A stretch of 64,000 nucleotides of DNA from Fictibacillus norfolkensis (GCF_014836645.1 NZ_JACSQM010000003.1:1-64000); one strand, 5' to 3'; numbered from the stretch's first letter, positions 34,129 through 43,270 are shown. Translations and numbers: made by a program. The notes: generated by a model not told the origin, from the letters alone.

Positions 34129-34953
34129 ATGTTTTTGAAAAAATCATCTCAATCTGGAGAAATACACAATGTTTCTTATCTAAATGGACAGGTACGTTTT
34201 CAAGGTGTCTCTCTGAATGTATATAGTTTTCTTGTTGATGGTGTATTAATCGATACTGGCGCGCAATCTTTACATCAACACTTCAAACCTTTTATTGATC
34301 AAGCTGATTTCGATCACGTATTCATAACGCACTTTCACGAAGATCATACAGGCTGTGCTAGTTATATTGAAAAAACAAAAAAAGTTCCAATCTATTTAGA
34401 TGAAAAAACGATTGATTATTGCGGTAAACGAGCACATTACCCTATGTATAGGCAGTTCTTTTGGGGAAGAAGAAAACCATTTCATGCGCAAATAATGCCA
34501 AGTGGATTTCAATCTAGAAATGCAAGTTGGGATGTAATACCTACTCCTGGCCATGCACAGGATCATCATGCATTCCTTAGTCGAGAGACAGGACAACTTT
34601 TCACAGGTGACCTATATGTAATGGAAAGGACTAAAGTGGTTCTCGAGGAAGAAAGCATTCCCTCCATTATTCAGTCTTTGCAACGAGTTTTAACATATGA
34701 TTTTCAGGAAGTGTTTTGTAATCATGCAGGTTTTATTCAAGACGGAAGAATGGCACTACAACGAAAACTCGACTATCTATTAGGTATACAGCATGAAGTT
34801 TTAACATTACACCAAAAAGGCGACAGCCCTGAAGAAATTCGTCAAAAGCTGTTTCCTAGAAGATTCCCCATAATCAAATTTTCTCGCGGTGAGTGGGATT
34901 CTATCCATATTGTTCATTCCATCATGAAAGAAAATCATATTATCAGCTCATAA
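34129..34953 (+). CDS. MBL-fold metallo-hydrolase
   Basis: A 274-residue metallo-beta-lactamase-fold protein. It has the HxHxDH zinc motif THFHEDHTG (about 66-74), a second histidine in PTPGHAQDHHA, and FTGDLYV supplying the bridging aspartate. Fold members hydrolyse thioesters, lactones or phosphodiesters; the substrate is not predictable. The ATG at 34129 follows GGGGAG at nine bases; an upstream in-frame ATG lacks a site. Confidence 0.8.
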   Translation: MFLKKSSQSGEIHNVSYLNGQVRFQGVSLNVYSFLVDGVLIDTGAQSLHQHFKPFIDQADFDHVFITHFHEDHTGCASYIEKTKKVPIYLDEKTIDYCGKRAHYPMYRQFFWGRRKPFHAQIMPSGFQSRNASWDVIPTPGHAQDHHAFLSRETGQLFTGDLYVMERTKVVLEEESIPSIIQSLQRVLTYDFQEVFCNHAGFIQDGRMALQRKLDYLLGIQHEVLTLHQKGDSPEEIRQKLFPRRFPIIKFSRGEWDSIHIVHSIMKENHIISS

Positions 34954-34976
34954 TTTTAGAAGAAGAGGTTAACATT

Positions 34977-35506
34977 ATGTCGATTAAACAAGAGAAGAAA
35001 GCGATCGTTCGAACAGTCCGTGTTGAGGATGCTGAAGCTATTCTTCTGATTCAGCGTGAAGTGATTTCTGAACACGATTATTTTATTGCGGTATCAAAAG
35101 AATTTAATAAGAAGATAGAAGATCATGAAGAATGGATAAGAAACATTCTCGAGCATGAACGTGAGACGATGCTTTCGCAGAATATGAAAATAATGTGGTT
35201 GGATGGATCGTTTTTCGGTCACAAGAAAGAATGAGAATGCACCACACTGGTTCATTTGCCATCATGCTTCGTAAAGAATTTAGGAATAAAGGGATTGGCA
35301 AGCTATTGATTCACGAGCTATTATCTTGGGCCGAAAAACATCCGGTCATTGAAAAGGTTACTTTAGGAACGTTCTCTACTAATTCTAGAGCAATAGAATT
35401 GTATAAAAAACTAGGATTTATAGAAGAAGGGCGAAAAGTAAGAGAGTTCAAGTTTAGCAATGACGAGTATGTGGATGATGTGTTGATGTATAAATGGGTA
35501 AAGTAA
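34977..35506 (+). pseudogene. GNAT acetyltransferase with -1 frameshift
   Basis: The 5' half (VRTVRVEDAEAILLIQREVISE...ETML) runs out of frame at about 35172. The 3' half in another frame resumes AEYENNVVGWIVFRSQERMRMHHTGSF and contains the CoA loop LRKEFRNKGIGKLLI. A loss of one T in the run CTTT at 35170-35173 joins the two perfectly. The full gene would encode about 176 residues. The ribosome site AGAGG and ATG are intact, so the change is recent or a sequencing error. Confidence 0.75.
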
Positions 35507-35521
35507 AAGTCTGTGATTAGC

Positions 35522-35555
35522 GGGAACTTCATTAAAAAGAAGTTCCCATTTCTTT
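35522..35555. terminator. Terminator between convergent genes
   Basis: GGGAACTTC...GAAGTTCCC followed by ATTTCTTT. Confidence 0.75.
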
Positions 35556-35557
35556 AC

Positions 35558-36409
35558 TTATCTTTCCTTCACAACCTTCTTTCTTGCTAGCGATAAAAGA
35601 AATAAAACGCCTACAAATAGAGATGTATAGACTAAAAGCTCAACATTTGTTACAGAAAATTCTTTTGCGAGTATAGTAGAATACGCAAAAATTGTGGTTG
35701 TAAACAGTTTGGATACAGCAGCTACAATTAAGAATTTGCTGAATCTGAATCCACTTAATCCTGCTCCTATACAAATGATCTCATCAGGTAGGATAGGAAT
35801 GACAAACATGATGACTACAAAGAGCATTTCGTTTCTTTGTACATATTTTTGGTACTTCACGAGTTGTTTCTTTTTAACGAATCGCGAGACAATTCGTTGT
35901 CCGCCTATTCGTGCAATAAAGTACATAACAACAATTCCTGATAGTGTTCCTATAAATCCTAAATAAATAGCGGTTACAGGTCCGAAAACGCTACTGGCCC
36001 CACCAGTTGTTATCACTTCAGGAAGAGGAAGAATGATCGGCTGCGCAAAACAGATAGCTAAATAAATCCATTTTGCTGTAGATTCATGAAGCTGTAGCAA
36101 TTGTTCAAAGCCATACATATCTGTTAGTACCAATAGCTTGGTTAGATAGAAGGTTGCGATTATTAACATGCATACGGCAACTAGATAGATGAGTAATCGT
36201 CTGGTGATTTTTAAGAATTGCCTATTCATTTTAATTAAGAAAAAACAGTCTGTTATGGCAATGAATAATATAAGTATGAATCCTATCCATTGAAAAACTG
36301 GTGTAATGGTTGGCAGCAACTTAAAGAGTATGACAAGTGTTAATGACATTAATAGGACGTGCGAAGTAATTTCAAGAGTTACTTGTTTTTTTGAAAGACT
36401 GTCAGTCAT
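35558..36409 (-). CDS. VTT-domain (TVP38/TMEM64, DedA-like) membrane protein
   Basis: A 283-residue membrane protein. Two or three N-terminal helices precede a VTT domain (about 115-245) with the family segments ICFAQPIILPLPEVITTGGASSVFGP and FVIPILPDEIICIGAGLSGF. DedA/VTT proteins flip or scramble membrane lipids such as undecaprenyl phosphate; which lipid applies here is unknown. It is a single gene, divergent from comK. Confidence 0.8.
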   Translation of the reverse strand: MTDSLSKKQVTLEITSHVLLMSLTLVILFKLLPTITPVFQWIGFILILFIAITDCFFLIKMNRQFLKITRRLLIYLVAVCMLIIATFYLTKLLVLTDMYGFEQLLQLHESTAKWIYLAICFAQPIILPLPEVITTGGASSVFGPVTAIYLGFIGTLSGIVVMYFIARIGGQRIVSRFVKKKQLVKYQKYVQRNEMLFVVIMFVIPILPDEIICIGAGLSGFRFSKFLIVAAVSKLFTTTIFAYSTILAKEFSVTNVELLVYTSLFVGVLFLLSLARKKVVKER

Positions 36410-36562
36410 GCTTGGTCTCCATTTCTATGTATTCTAGAGTTAGTTTAAACATTTGGGAAATGACGTGACAGTTGCTACAGATGTAAGTTAATTAAGCCTT
36501 AAGACGTATCCGGTATGAAAAAACAAAATATTTTGACAAAATTCGCTAAAAGTATAGATGGC

Positions 36563-36591
36563 TTGATTTTTAAATGGTAAAATATTACTAT
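36563..36591 (+). promoter_or_regulatory. Candidate comK promoter
   Basis: TTGATT, a 17-bp spacer and TACTAT. A near-consensus ComK AT-box (AACA-N5-TTTT, one mismatch) lies about 40 bases upstream, compatible with autoactivation but weak. Confidence 0.45.
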
Positions 36592-36663
36592 GCAGAACAA
36601 GTGCTAGGGACATTTGTACTGTATGGATTATCATGGGGTTAATAAATTTTAAGGAGGTATTTA

Positions 36664-37206
36664 ATGAAGCGTAGAATTGTGCACGAGAAAGTGGAAAAGT
36701 ATTTAATTACGAATAGGACCATTGCTATTCATCCATTTATTAATCAATGGGGAAGGGTTTGCGCAGAAATTTATGAAGAAGATGCCGTCTTCCTTGTAGA
36801 GAAGAAGCCTTTTCGAATCATTAAAGATTCTTGTCCTTATTATGGAAGTACATATGATGGCAAGAAAGATGCAACTCAGATTATATTAGGAAGGATGTGT
36901 TTTCCTCCTATCATGATTGACACGAAGCTTGACATATTCTTCTTTCCCACGAAATCACCACGAAAAGACTCCTGTATCTGGCTCTCACAGCCACACATCG
37001 ATGATATTGAATCCATTGACCGTAAAAAAGTTAGAGTGCTCTTCTTAAACGGAATGGATCTACCTATTGAAAGTACCTCTCGTGCCCTTAAAGCAAAACT
37101 CCATCGAGCAGCTCATTACAGAAATGTACTAATAAATCGAACAAATCGAAGCCTAGATAAGGATAGTGAAAAAGGTTTAAAGAATAGTGATTTGATCTTA
37201 ACGTAA
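36664..37206 (+). CDS. comK: Competence transcription factor ComK
   Basis: A 180-residue protein with the ComK pattern: IHPFINQWGRVCAEIYEED, SCPYYGSTYDGKKDATQIILG (the CxYYGSxYxGRK segment), IYFFPTxSP-like FFFPTKSPRKDSCIWLSQPHIDDI and FLNGMDLPIESTSRALKAKLHRA. ComK activates late competence and DNA-uptake genes by binding AT-boxes. AAGGAGGT precedes the ATG. It is slightly shorter than the 192 residues of B. subtilis. It is a monocistronic gene with its own terminator; control by degradation through Mec/Clp is typical but not visible here. Confidence 0.9.
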   Translation: MKRRIVHEKVEKYLITNRTIAIHPFINQWGRVCAEIYEEDAVFLVEKKPFRIIKDSCPYYGSTYDGKKDATQIILGRMCFPPIMIDTKLDIFFFPTKSPRKDSCIWLSQPHIDDIESIDRKKVRVLFLNGMDLPIESTSRALKAKLHRAAHYRNVLINRTNRSLDKDSEKGLKNSDLILT

Positions 37207-37222
37207 ATAATTTTGAACGTGA

Positions 37223-37252
37223 GCGCCTGATGATGAATTTCAGGCGTTTTTA
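37223..37252 (+). terminator. comK terminator
   Basis: CGCCTGA...TTCAGGCG followed by TTTTTA. Confidence 0.8.
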
Positions 37253-37488
37253 ATATGCGAAAAAGTGAAAGTTACATATATTAGTATGTGATCTTTTGTT
37301 AGAAACTTTCCTGAAATCCTTTGTAAATACTGAAGATTAGAGAGTTTGGGCACACTATTCATATAATTATCACTATTTATCGGCTTTCAAATAATTTATA
37401 ATTATCATATAATAAAGATATTAAAGACTTAAATATTAGCAATACTAGTTGATATAGTTTTCATAGAAACAGGAAAAGCTGTAATCAA

Positions 37489-37524
37489 GTTGTCTCTTCT
37501 TATATGTGAGACGACGGCTTTTTT
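37489..37524 (+). terminator. Terminator in the leader of mqo
   Basis: GTTGTCTC...GAGACGAC-GGC followed by TTTTTT ends 28 bases before the mqo start. No gene precedes it on this strand after the comK terminator, so it looks like a leader attenuator or ends a small RNA. The remaining gap 37253-37488 is AT-rich without a gene. Confidence 0.6.
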
Positions 37525-37552
37525 CTGTAAATTTTAGGTGAAAAGGTTGATA

Positions 37553-39100
37553 ATGATGAGCAACAGAGAAACGAACACAGACGTCCTTTTAATTGGCGCT
37601 GGAATCATGAGTGCTACATTAGGAACGATCTTAAAAGAAATAGCTCCAGAAATGAAAATTAAAGTATTTGAAAAACTTGATAAAGCAGGAGAGGAAAGTT
37701 CAAACGAGTGGAACAATGCGGGAACTGGGCATGCTGCACTTTGTGAACTAAATTACACATCGGAAAAACCAGATGGATCGATCGACATTTCAAAAGCCAT
37801 TGAAATCAATGAACAGTTTCAAGTATCTATGCAGTTCTGGTCCTACCTTGTTGAACAAAAATTGATTCGTAATCCAGAAGATTTCATTATGTCATTGCCG
37901 CACATGAGTATGGTTCAAGGAGAAAACAACGTTCAGTTTTTAAAGAAACGTATGGAAGCGCTAACAGAGAATCCTCTCTTTAAAGGGATGGAATTCTCAG
38001 ATTCTCCAGAGAAATTGATGGAATGGATTCCATTGATCATGGAAGGACGTTCGTTAGACGAGAGTATCGCTGCTACGAAGATCGATTCAGGAACAGATGT
38101 TAATTTTGGTTCTCTCACTCGCATGTTATTTAGTCATCTTCAGAAGCAGAATGTTGATGTTAAATACAAACATAGCGTGGAAAATCTAAAGCGTACAAGT
38201 GATGGCTCTTGGGAACTGAAAGTCAAAAATCTAAACTCAGGTTCTGTTGAGAGACACACAGCGAAATTTGTTTTTATCGGTGGTGGAGGGGGAAGTCTTC
38301 ATCTTCTTCAAAAATCCGGTATTCCTGAAGGAAAGCACATTGGTGGATTTCCAGTAAGTGGGATCTTCATGGTATGTAAGAATCCAGAAGTGATTGAGCA
38401 ACAGCACGCGAAAGTATACGGAAAAGCTAAAGTCGGAGCACCACCAATGTCTGTTCCTCATTTGGATACACGATATATTGACAACAAGAAATCGTTATTG
38501 TTTGGACCATTCGCTGGATTCTCACCAAAGTTCTTGAAAACAGGGTCTATGCTTGATCTCGTGACATCTGTAAAACCTAATAACGTATTAACGATGTTAG
38601 CTGCGGGTGCTAAAGAAATGTCATTAACGAAATACTTGATTCAACAAGTGTTGTTGTCAAAAGAACAGCGAATGGAAGAACTACGAGAGTTTATCCCGAC
38701 TGCCAAGAGTGAAGATTGGGATCTTGTCGTAGCTGGGCAACGTGTTCAGGTCATCAAGGATACAGAAACAGGTGGAAAAGGAACGCTTCAATTCGGTACC
38801 GAAGTGATTACTTCCGCTGATGGTTCGATTGCTGCCTTGCTTGGCGCATCACCTGGTGCGTCCACTGCTGTTCACGTTATGCTTGAAGTTTTGAATAAAT
38901 GCTTCCCACAAGAGATCGGAAAATGGGAACCAAAGATCAAAGAGATGATTCCTTCCTATGGTCAGCGATTGATGAACAACCCTGATTTATTAAAGAAAGT
39001 ACACGCATCTACAGCTCGTACTCTAAAACTTGATGCGAATGAACCTACTTTAGCTGATTTTTCTGAAATAGATTATACCGTTTTACATGAAAAGATTTAG
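37553..39100 (+). CDS. mqo: Malate:quinone oxidoreductase
   Basis: A 515-residue FAD enzyme. The N-terminal dinucleotide-binding motif is [17 protein letters not shown] (about 10-26), with the family segment [22 protein letters not shown] (about 49-70). Later conserved blocks are [21 protein letters not shown] and [14 protein letters not shown]. It oxidises malate to oxaloacetate and passes electrons to quinone at the membrane. The start is at the ATG at 37553 (an adjacent ATG at 37556 is equivalent) after AAAAGG. A terminator hairpin in its leader may attenuate expression. Confidence 0.9.
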   Translation: MMSNRETNTDVLLIGAGIMSATLGTILKEIAPEMKIKVFEKLDKAGEESSNEWNNAGTGHAALCELNYTSEKPDGSIDISKAIEINEQFQVSMQFWSYLVEQKLIRNPEDFIMSLPHMSMVQGENNVQFLKKRMEALTENPLFKGMEFSDSPEKLMEWIPLIMEGRSLDESIAATKIDSGTDVNFGSLTRMLFSHLQKQNVDVKYKHSVENLKRTSDGSWELKVKNLNSGSVERHTAKFVFIGGGGGSLHLLQKSGIPEGKHIGGFPVSGIFMVCKNPEVIEQQHAKVYGKAKVGAPPMSVPHLDTRYIDNKKSLLFGPFAGFSPKFLKTGSMLDLVTSVKPNNVLTMLAAGAKEMSLTKYLIQQVLLSKEQRMEELREFIPTAKSEDWDLVVAGQRVQVIKDTETGGKGTLQFGTEVITSADGSIAALLGASPGASTAVHVMLEVLNKCFPQEIGKWEPKIKEMIPSYGQRLMNNPDLLKKVHASTARTLKLDANEPTLADFSEIDYTVLHEKI

Positions 39101-39112
39101 AATTATTGTTCA

Positions 39113-39139
39113 AAAGAGCCTTACTTAAGGCTCTTTTTT
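39113..39139 (+). terminator. mqo terminator
   Basis: AAAGAGCCTTA...TAAGGCTCTTTTTT. Confidence 0.9.
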
Positions 39140-39222
39140 GCTGTTCTTATTCTATTATGAAGGGGTTAACTACTTTTTTATGGATTGTAAATAAGATTAA
39201 ATAATGACTAGGAGTTTTAGAG

Positions 39223-40005
39223 ATGAATACAGTTAAACACAATAGTAAGGCTTGGGACAAAAAGGTTGAAGATGGTGTGAGCTATACGAAGGCTGTATCG
39301 AAAGATGTAATTGAAAGAAGTAAATTAGGAGATTGGCGTATTACCGTTACAACAGAAAAACCAGTTCCTAGAGGTTGGTTTCCAGAGTTGTTAAGTGGGG
39401 TGAAGATTCTTTGTCTTGCTTCTGGAGGAGGTCAACAAGGTCCTGTGTTAGCTGCTGCCGGCGCAGAAGTTACTGTTATCGATATATCAAAGAAACAATT
39501 AGAAAATGATCAATTGGTAGCAGAAGCAAACAATTTATGCCTAAGAGTCATACAAGGAGATATGTGTGATCTCTCCATGTTTGATGATGGGGAATTCGAC
39601 TTGATCGTTCATCCTGTGGCAAATGTATTTGTGGAGGATATTTCTCCCGTATGGAAAGAAGCATCACGTGTTTTAAAAGACAGAGGCGTACTCATCTCTG
39701 GTTTTACGAATCCATTGTTGTTTATTTTTGATGATGAAGAAGATCAAAAGGGAAATTTAGTGGTAAGTAACAGAATTCCTTATTCCACTCTCGATTCTAT
39801 GACTGAAGAAGAGAAGTCTGTGTATCTTAAGGCTGATGAAACGATAGAATTCGGGCATACGTTAGAGGACCAAATACAAGGACAGATTGATGCAGGTTTT
39901 GTGATTACTGGATTATATGAAGATGATTTTGGTGGAAGAAGACCGATCGATACCTATATTAAAAGTTTTGTAGCAACACGCGCGGTTAAAATGAAAATTA
40001 AGTAA
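39223..40005 (+). CDS. Class I SAM-dependent methyltransferase
   Basis: A 260-residue methyltransferase. Motif I is ILCLASGGGQQGPVLAAAGAEVTVIDIS (about 64-91), and later motifs are GDMCDLSMFDDGEFDLIVHPV and WKEASRVLKDRGVLISGFTNP. The ASGGGQQ form of motif I is typical of a Bacillales/Clostridia family of uncharacterised small-molecule methyltransferases. AGGAG precedes the ATG. It is a single-gene unit with a strong terminator. Confidence 0.8.
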   Translation: MNTVKHNSKAWDKKVEDGVSYTKAVSKDVIERSKLGDWRITVTTEKPVPRGWFPELLSGVKILCLASGGGQQGPVLAAAGAEVTVIDISKKQLENDQLVAEANNLCLRVIQGDMCDLSMFDDGEFDLIVHPVANVFVEDISPVWKEASRVLKDRGVLISGFTNPLLFIFDDEEDQKGNLVVSNRIPYSTLDSMTEEEKSVYLKADETIEFGHTLEDQIQGQIDAGFVITGLYEDDFGGRRPIDTYIKSFVATRAVKMKIK

Positions 40006-40016
40006 AGAGGGGAGAA

Positions 40017-40056
40017 CTAGCTTAGAGGTATACTCAACTAAGCTAGTTTTCTTTAT
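40017..40056. terminator. Terminator between convergent genes
   Basis: CTAGCTTAG...CTAAGCTAG followed by TTTTCTTTATTTT. Confidence 0.85.
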
Positions 40057-40057
40057 T

Positions 40058-40597
40058 TTAGGATAGATAATTCTTAGCTAAAAAGTAAGCACTTACCGTA
40101 AACAATTGTGTAATTTTTTTATCTTCTATGAGTTCTTCCATAGCATCAAAAGGGAAAGTCTTAACTTTTACGTCTTCGTTATCATCTAAGTTTTGAGACG
40201 ATGTTTCGAAGGCATCTAAGATTAGAAATGTTATAACCTTGTTCGTTTGGGTAGCAGGGTTTACCATGAATTCTCCAAGTAAGATTGGTTTTTTAAGAGA
40301 AGTGTAGCCTGTTTCCTCTTGAACCTCTCTTATGATCCCCTCCTCATAGGATTCACCTTGTTCAACTTTTCCAGCCGGAACTTCTAAAAAGAAGTCGTTG
40401 CCAGGATGCCGGTATTGTTCAACAAGTAAAATCTGTTTATCCTTTGTTAGAACGACTGCATTCACCCAATCAGGATATTCATGAACATAATAGTAAATCG
40501 TTTCCTCTTTATTTTGCAGCTCGAAGCTGTCTTTTCTTAAATGACCGAAGGAAGTTTTGTAAATATATTCTGATGATATGGTGCTTCGTCTTGCCAA
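40058..40597 (-). CDS. Nudix hydrolase (ADP-ribose pyrophosphatase-like)
   Basis: A 179-residue Nudix enzyme. The Nudix box is GKVEQGESYEEGIIREVQEETGY (about 83-105), with the upstream VEQYRHPGNDFFLEVPA segment typical of ADP-ribose pyrophosphatases. The start is a TTG at 40597 with GAGGAGG eight bases upstream; an ATG at 40615 has no ribosome site. It begins four bases after the stop of a small membrane protein, whose 3' end supplies the ribosome site. It is the last gene of a three-gene minus-strand unit. Confidence 0.75.
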   Translation of the reverse strand: MARRSTISSEYIYKTSFGHLRKDSFELQNKEETIYYYVHEYPDWVNAVVLTKDKQILLVEQYRHPGNDFFLEVPAGKVEQGESYEEGIIREVQEETGYTSLKKPILLGEFMVNPATQTNKVITFLILDAFETSSQNLDDNEDVKVKTFPFDAMEELIEDKKITQLFTVSAYFLAKNYLS

Positions 40598-40601
40598 ATG
40601 T

Positions 40602-40778
40602 TCATTCCTCCTCATGCTTTACTGATTGTTTACGTAACAGTTCTAACTCGTTTTTTATTGTAGATAGTTCATTCTTTATATGTGTAAGATTCTTAGAGTC
40701 ATTAATTCCGGTTCTCACCGCTAGATATATTACGAAGAATAAAATAAAACAACCTGACAATGCTAATAGAATCTCCTT
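40602..40778 (-). CDS. 58-aa membrane/coiled-coil protein, start codon AAG
   Basis: A small protein between the GNAT and Nudix genes. It has one transmembrane segment (EILLALSGCFILFFVIYLAVRTG) then a charged helix (HIKNELSTIKNELELLRKQSVKHEEE). A perfect AGGAGG at 40787-40792 is eight bases from codon AAG at 40778, exactly where ATG should be. The next usable start is a TTG at 40760. The gene is therefore real but may have lost its start, or it uses the TTG. The function is unknown. Confidence 0.5.
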   Translation of the reverse strand, partial: KEILLALSGCFILFFVIYLAVRTGINDSKNLTHIKNELSTIKNELELLRKQSVKHEEE

Positions 40779-40782
40779 GCTC

Positions 40783-41331
40783 TTATCCTCCTAATGAGGA
40801 TGATTCCCACTCTTCTCGAAGGATGCCCATCCGGATGGAATCATAATAAACTCCGTTGTAATAGCGGCATTTTCTCATTCTGCCTTCCATTTTCATGCCG
40901 AGTTTTTCGCCAACCTTAATCATCCGTTCATTTCCTGACCATGTGGTATACCCAACACGGACGAGTGGAAGCGTGTTGAACAAGTGATTGATCCACAGAA
41001 TAAAAGCTCTAGTTCCATATCCACCGCTCCAATACTTGGGATTGTAGATTCCAATTCCCATCTCTAACCATCGAGAAGGCTCGTGCTCCCAATAATAGCT
41101 CACGGTTCCAACCAACTCACCAGCGACTTCTATTGCCCACCGTTGATCATGATTCACATAGTGATCTTTGTTCCACATAAATTCTTCAAAAGGAATTTGT
41201 TTGTGATCAAAATATGGAGCATCCCATTGTTTCCATTCTGGTTCATTCTCTTTATAAATGAGTTCCCAAAGCTTGGGGAGGTCTCCTTCTATGATGGGTC
41301 TAATACGTAATTCGTTATCGTGATATGACAT
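40783..41331 (-). CDS. RimJ/RimL-type GNAT acetyltransferase
   Basis: A 182-residue GNAT protein. It has LRIRPIIEGDLPKLWELI at the N-terminus, MGIGIYNPKYWSGGYGTRAFILWI (CoA loop, about 93-116) and GNERMIKVGEKLGMKMEGRMRKCRYYNGVYYDSIRMGILREEW. The latter is typical of the YoaA/RimJ-like aminoacyl or ribosomal-protein acetylases. The start ATG at 41331 follows GGAGG closely. It is first in a GNAT-small membrane protein-Nudix unit. Confidence 0.8.
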   Translation of the reverse strand: MSYHDNELRIRPIIEGDLPKLWELIYKENEPEWKQWDAPYFDHKQIPFEEFMWNKDHYVNHDQRWAIEVAGELVGTVSYYWEHEPSRWLEMGIGIYNPKYWSGGYGTRAFILWINHLFNTLPLVRVGYTTWSGNERMIKVGEKLGMKMEGRMRKCRYYNGVYYDSIRMGILREEWESSSLGG

Positions 41332-41419
41332 TCCATTCCTCCGTATTTTTTGAACATTTACATTTTGTTTTATGATACCATTATTTGTAAAGGCAATCTT
41401 ATATAATTTTGGGGGAATT

Positions 41420-42808
41420 ATGAAAATAAAAATCATACATACGAACGATCTTCACAGTCATTTTAATAACTTTGCGAAAGCAGTAACCTTAATTAATCAG
41501 CATAAAGACGATAACACTATACTGGTGGATGCAGGTGATTTTGCTGATTTCAAAAGCATCGAACTACAAGGAACGAGAGGATTGGCTGCGGTTGAGCTTC
41601 TCGGTGCCGCTGGTTATGATGCATTAACGGTCGGCAACAATGAGATGTTTAATGGGGCAGAGACTTTAGAACATATGGCTACTCAAAGTTCAGTTCCGTT
41701 TATCAGCAACAACCTCTTTAAGAAAGATAAGAAAACGATTCCTGGCGTTCATTCGAGTGTGCTCATCACTAAAAATGGACTTCGTATTTTCGTAACTGGC
41801 GCTTCACCTGACTTAGGAGCTTTTAATGAGGGATTAGGATTTCATGGTGAAAACTACATTATCGCTATAGCTGAAGAACTGGAGCGTCATCGTGGGAAAT
41901 ATGATCTTTGCATCCTTCTGAACCATGTTGGAACGCTAGCGGATACTGAATTAGCTAAAGAGATTTCTGGGATCGATGTGATCGTTTCTTCGCATGATCA
42001 CGTTCTATATAATGAAGCACAAGTAGTCAATGATACGTTCATCATAAGTGCCGGGAACTTTGGCGAACATATTGGTGTATTAGAACTTGAAATAAACGGG
42101 ACACATAAAACCGTTTTACAATCTGCGGTTTATTGTACAAAAGATTCGAAACCAGACGAAGAGATCTTATCCATTCTTAAACGAAGTAAAGAAACCGCCA
42201 TTGAGATTTTAGGGAAACCTTTGTATAGAATTGATGAACCGATATGGCACGATGTAATTGGTGAAAATCCGATTACAAATCTTATCGCAGATGGTTTAAA
42301 GGATATGCTCAATACCGATATAGGCTTGATAAACAGTGGGATTGTTAACGCCGGAATCTTTTCTTATCTTTCTAATAAAAAATTGATAGAGATCTGCCCA
42401 TCTCCTTTGAATCCAACATCCTTCGAGATTCAGGGTAAATACATTATGGAAGCTGTTCAACAATCCCTTGATGTCCAACATTGCTTACAAGATGGAAGAG
42501 GACCGGGTTTCAGAGGGAAGTATGTTGGGAGACTGCACATTTCAGGCGCAGAAGTTGTTTTTGATGGATTAAATGTGGTTGAAATGAGGATAGGCGGTGA
42601 ACTAATTGATGAAGAGAAATGGTATTCCGTTGCATCATCAGATTATCTTCACCGAGGGTCAGGCTATCCTTCACTTGCTAACAATCGAAACGAGTATTAC
42701 CGACCAGAAGAGATCAAAGAAATAATCAAGATTTATGCCGACAAAACAGAGTTTGTAAGAAGAGCTTTTGATACAAGATTTATTGAACTACAGAAGATTA
42801 AGGGGTGA
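41420..42808 (+). CDS. YunD-like metallophosphoesterase/5'-nucleotidase
   Basis: A 462-residue two-domain enzyme. The metallophosphoesterase domain has HTNDLHSH (about 7-14), DAGDF, VGNNE (the GNHE motif with N in place of H, as I recall for YunD), and HDH. A C-terminal 5'-nucleotidase domain with INSGIVNAGIFSYL supplies substrate binding. There is no signal peptide, so unlike UshA it is probably cytosolic. It starts at the ATG at 41420 after GGGGGAA. A 38-aa membrane protein follows after five bases. Confidence 0.8.
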   Translation: MKIKIIHTNDLHSHFNNFAKAVTLINQHKDDNTILVDAGDFADFKSIELQGTRGLAAVELLGAAGYDALTVGNNEMFNGAETLEHMATQSSVPFISNNLFKKDKKTIPGVHSSVLITKNGLRIFVTGASPDLGAFNEGLGFHGENYIIAIAEELERHRGKYDLCILLNHVGTLADTELAKEISGIDVIVSSHDHVLYNEAQVVNDTFIISAGNFGEHIGVLELEINGTHKTVLQSAVYCTKDSKPDEEILSILKRSKETAIEILGKPLYRIDEPIWHDVIGENPITNLIADGLKDMLNTDIGLINSGIVNAGIFSYLSNKKLIEICPSPLNPTSFEIQGKYIMEAVQQSLDVQHCLQDGRGPGFRGKYVGRLHISGAEVVFDGLNVVEMRIGGELIDEEKWYSVASSDYLHRGSGYPSLANNRNEYYRPEEIKEIIKIYADKTEFVRRAFDTRFIELQKIKG

Positions 42809-42813
42809 ACACG

Positions 42814-42930
42814 GTGGAATGGTTAACTTTTTTTATGGCTGCAACAGCCTTCATTTTTGTGTTCCAAGAAATAGAAAAGCGAAAGAAAATTGAAAAACGA
42901 CTTCAGCAGTTAGAGGAACAACAGAAATAA
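42814..42930 (+). CDS. 38-aa membrane-anchored coiled-coil protein
   Basis: Starts at a GTG with AAGGGGTG eight bases upstream. It has one hydrophobic segment (WLTFFMAATAFIFVFQ) then a basic/acidic helix (EIEKRKKIEKRLQQLEEQQK). It is tightly linked to the phosphoesterase gene. The layout (one TM plus short coiled coil) mirrors the 58-aa protein at 40602. The function is unknown. Confidence 0.6.
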   Translation: MEWLTFFMAATAFIFVFQEIEKRKKIEKRLQQLEEQQK

Positions 42931-42960
42931 GTTCAATCTTGGACTAGGAGGGTGGCTATC

Positions 42961-43126
42961 ATGGAGAATTGCGTGTATTTTAAAGATACCTTCTTCTCAT
43001 CAGGCAAAACTGACTAACTCAAATCATTTATTCACAGATGAGCTCACAGATGAGCTGATTGCAGTTGTTATGGGGGTAAATGCAATTGAAAAACGCAACT
43101 CATCATCTGCAGGTGCTGGTGCTTGA
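42961..43126 (+). pseudogene. Frameshifted small gene
   Basis: The ATG at 42961 reads MENCVYFKDTFFSSGKTD then stops. A +1 shift continues NHLFTDELTDELIAVVMGVNAIEKRNSSSAGAGA to a stop at 43126. Removing one T near 43015 joins them into about 54 residues. The ribosome site is AGGAGGGTGG. No family is recognised. A strong terminator follows, which supports a former gene. Confidence 0.45.
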
Positions 43127-43156
43127 GGCTCTGGCAGCAGAAATTAATCTATAAAA

Positions 43157-43207
43157 AGAAGCTTTTTACTCAACCGGAGGAGAACGTTGAGGGAAAGCTT
43201 CTTTTTT
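43157..43207 (+). terminator. Strong intrinsic terminator
   Basis: AAGAAGCTTTTTACTCAAC...GTTGAG-GGAAAGCTTCTTTTTT, a stem of about 17 pairs. Confidence 0.9.
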
Positions 43208-43270
43208 ATTTGAGTGATGTCTATTTGAGATTGATATTATAATTGAATGTGTGCACGAAACATACAAGTG

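Noticed and set aside
36490..36560. Pair of ComK AT-boxes upstream of comK
   Set aside because: Only one AAAA-N5-TTTT-like box with a mismatch could be found, and no correctly spaced second box, so it is not listed as a feature.
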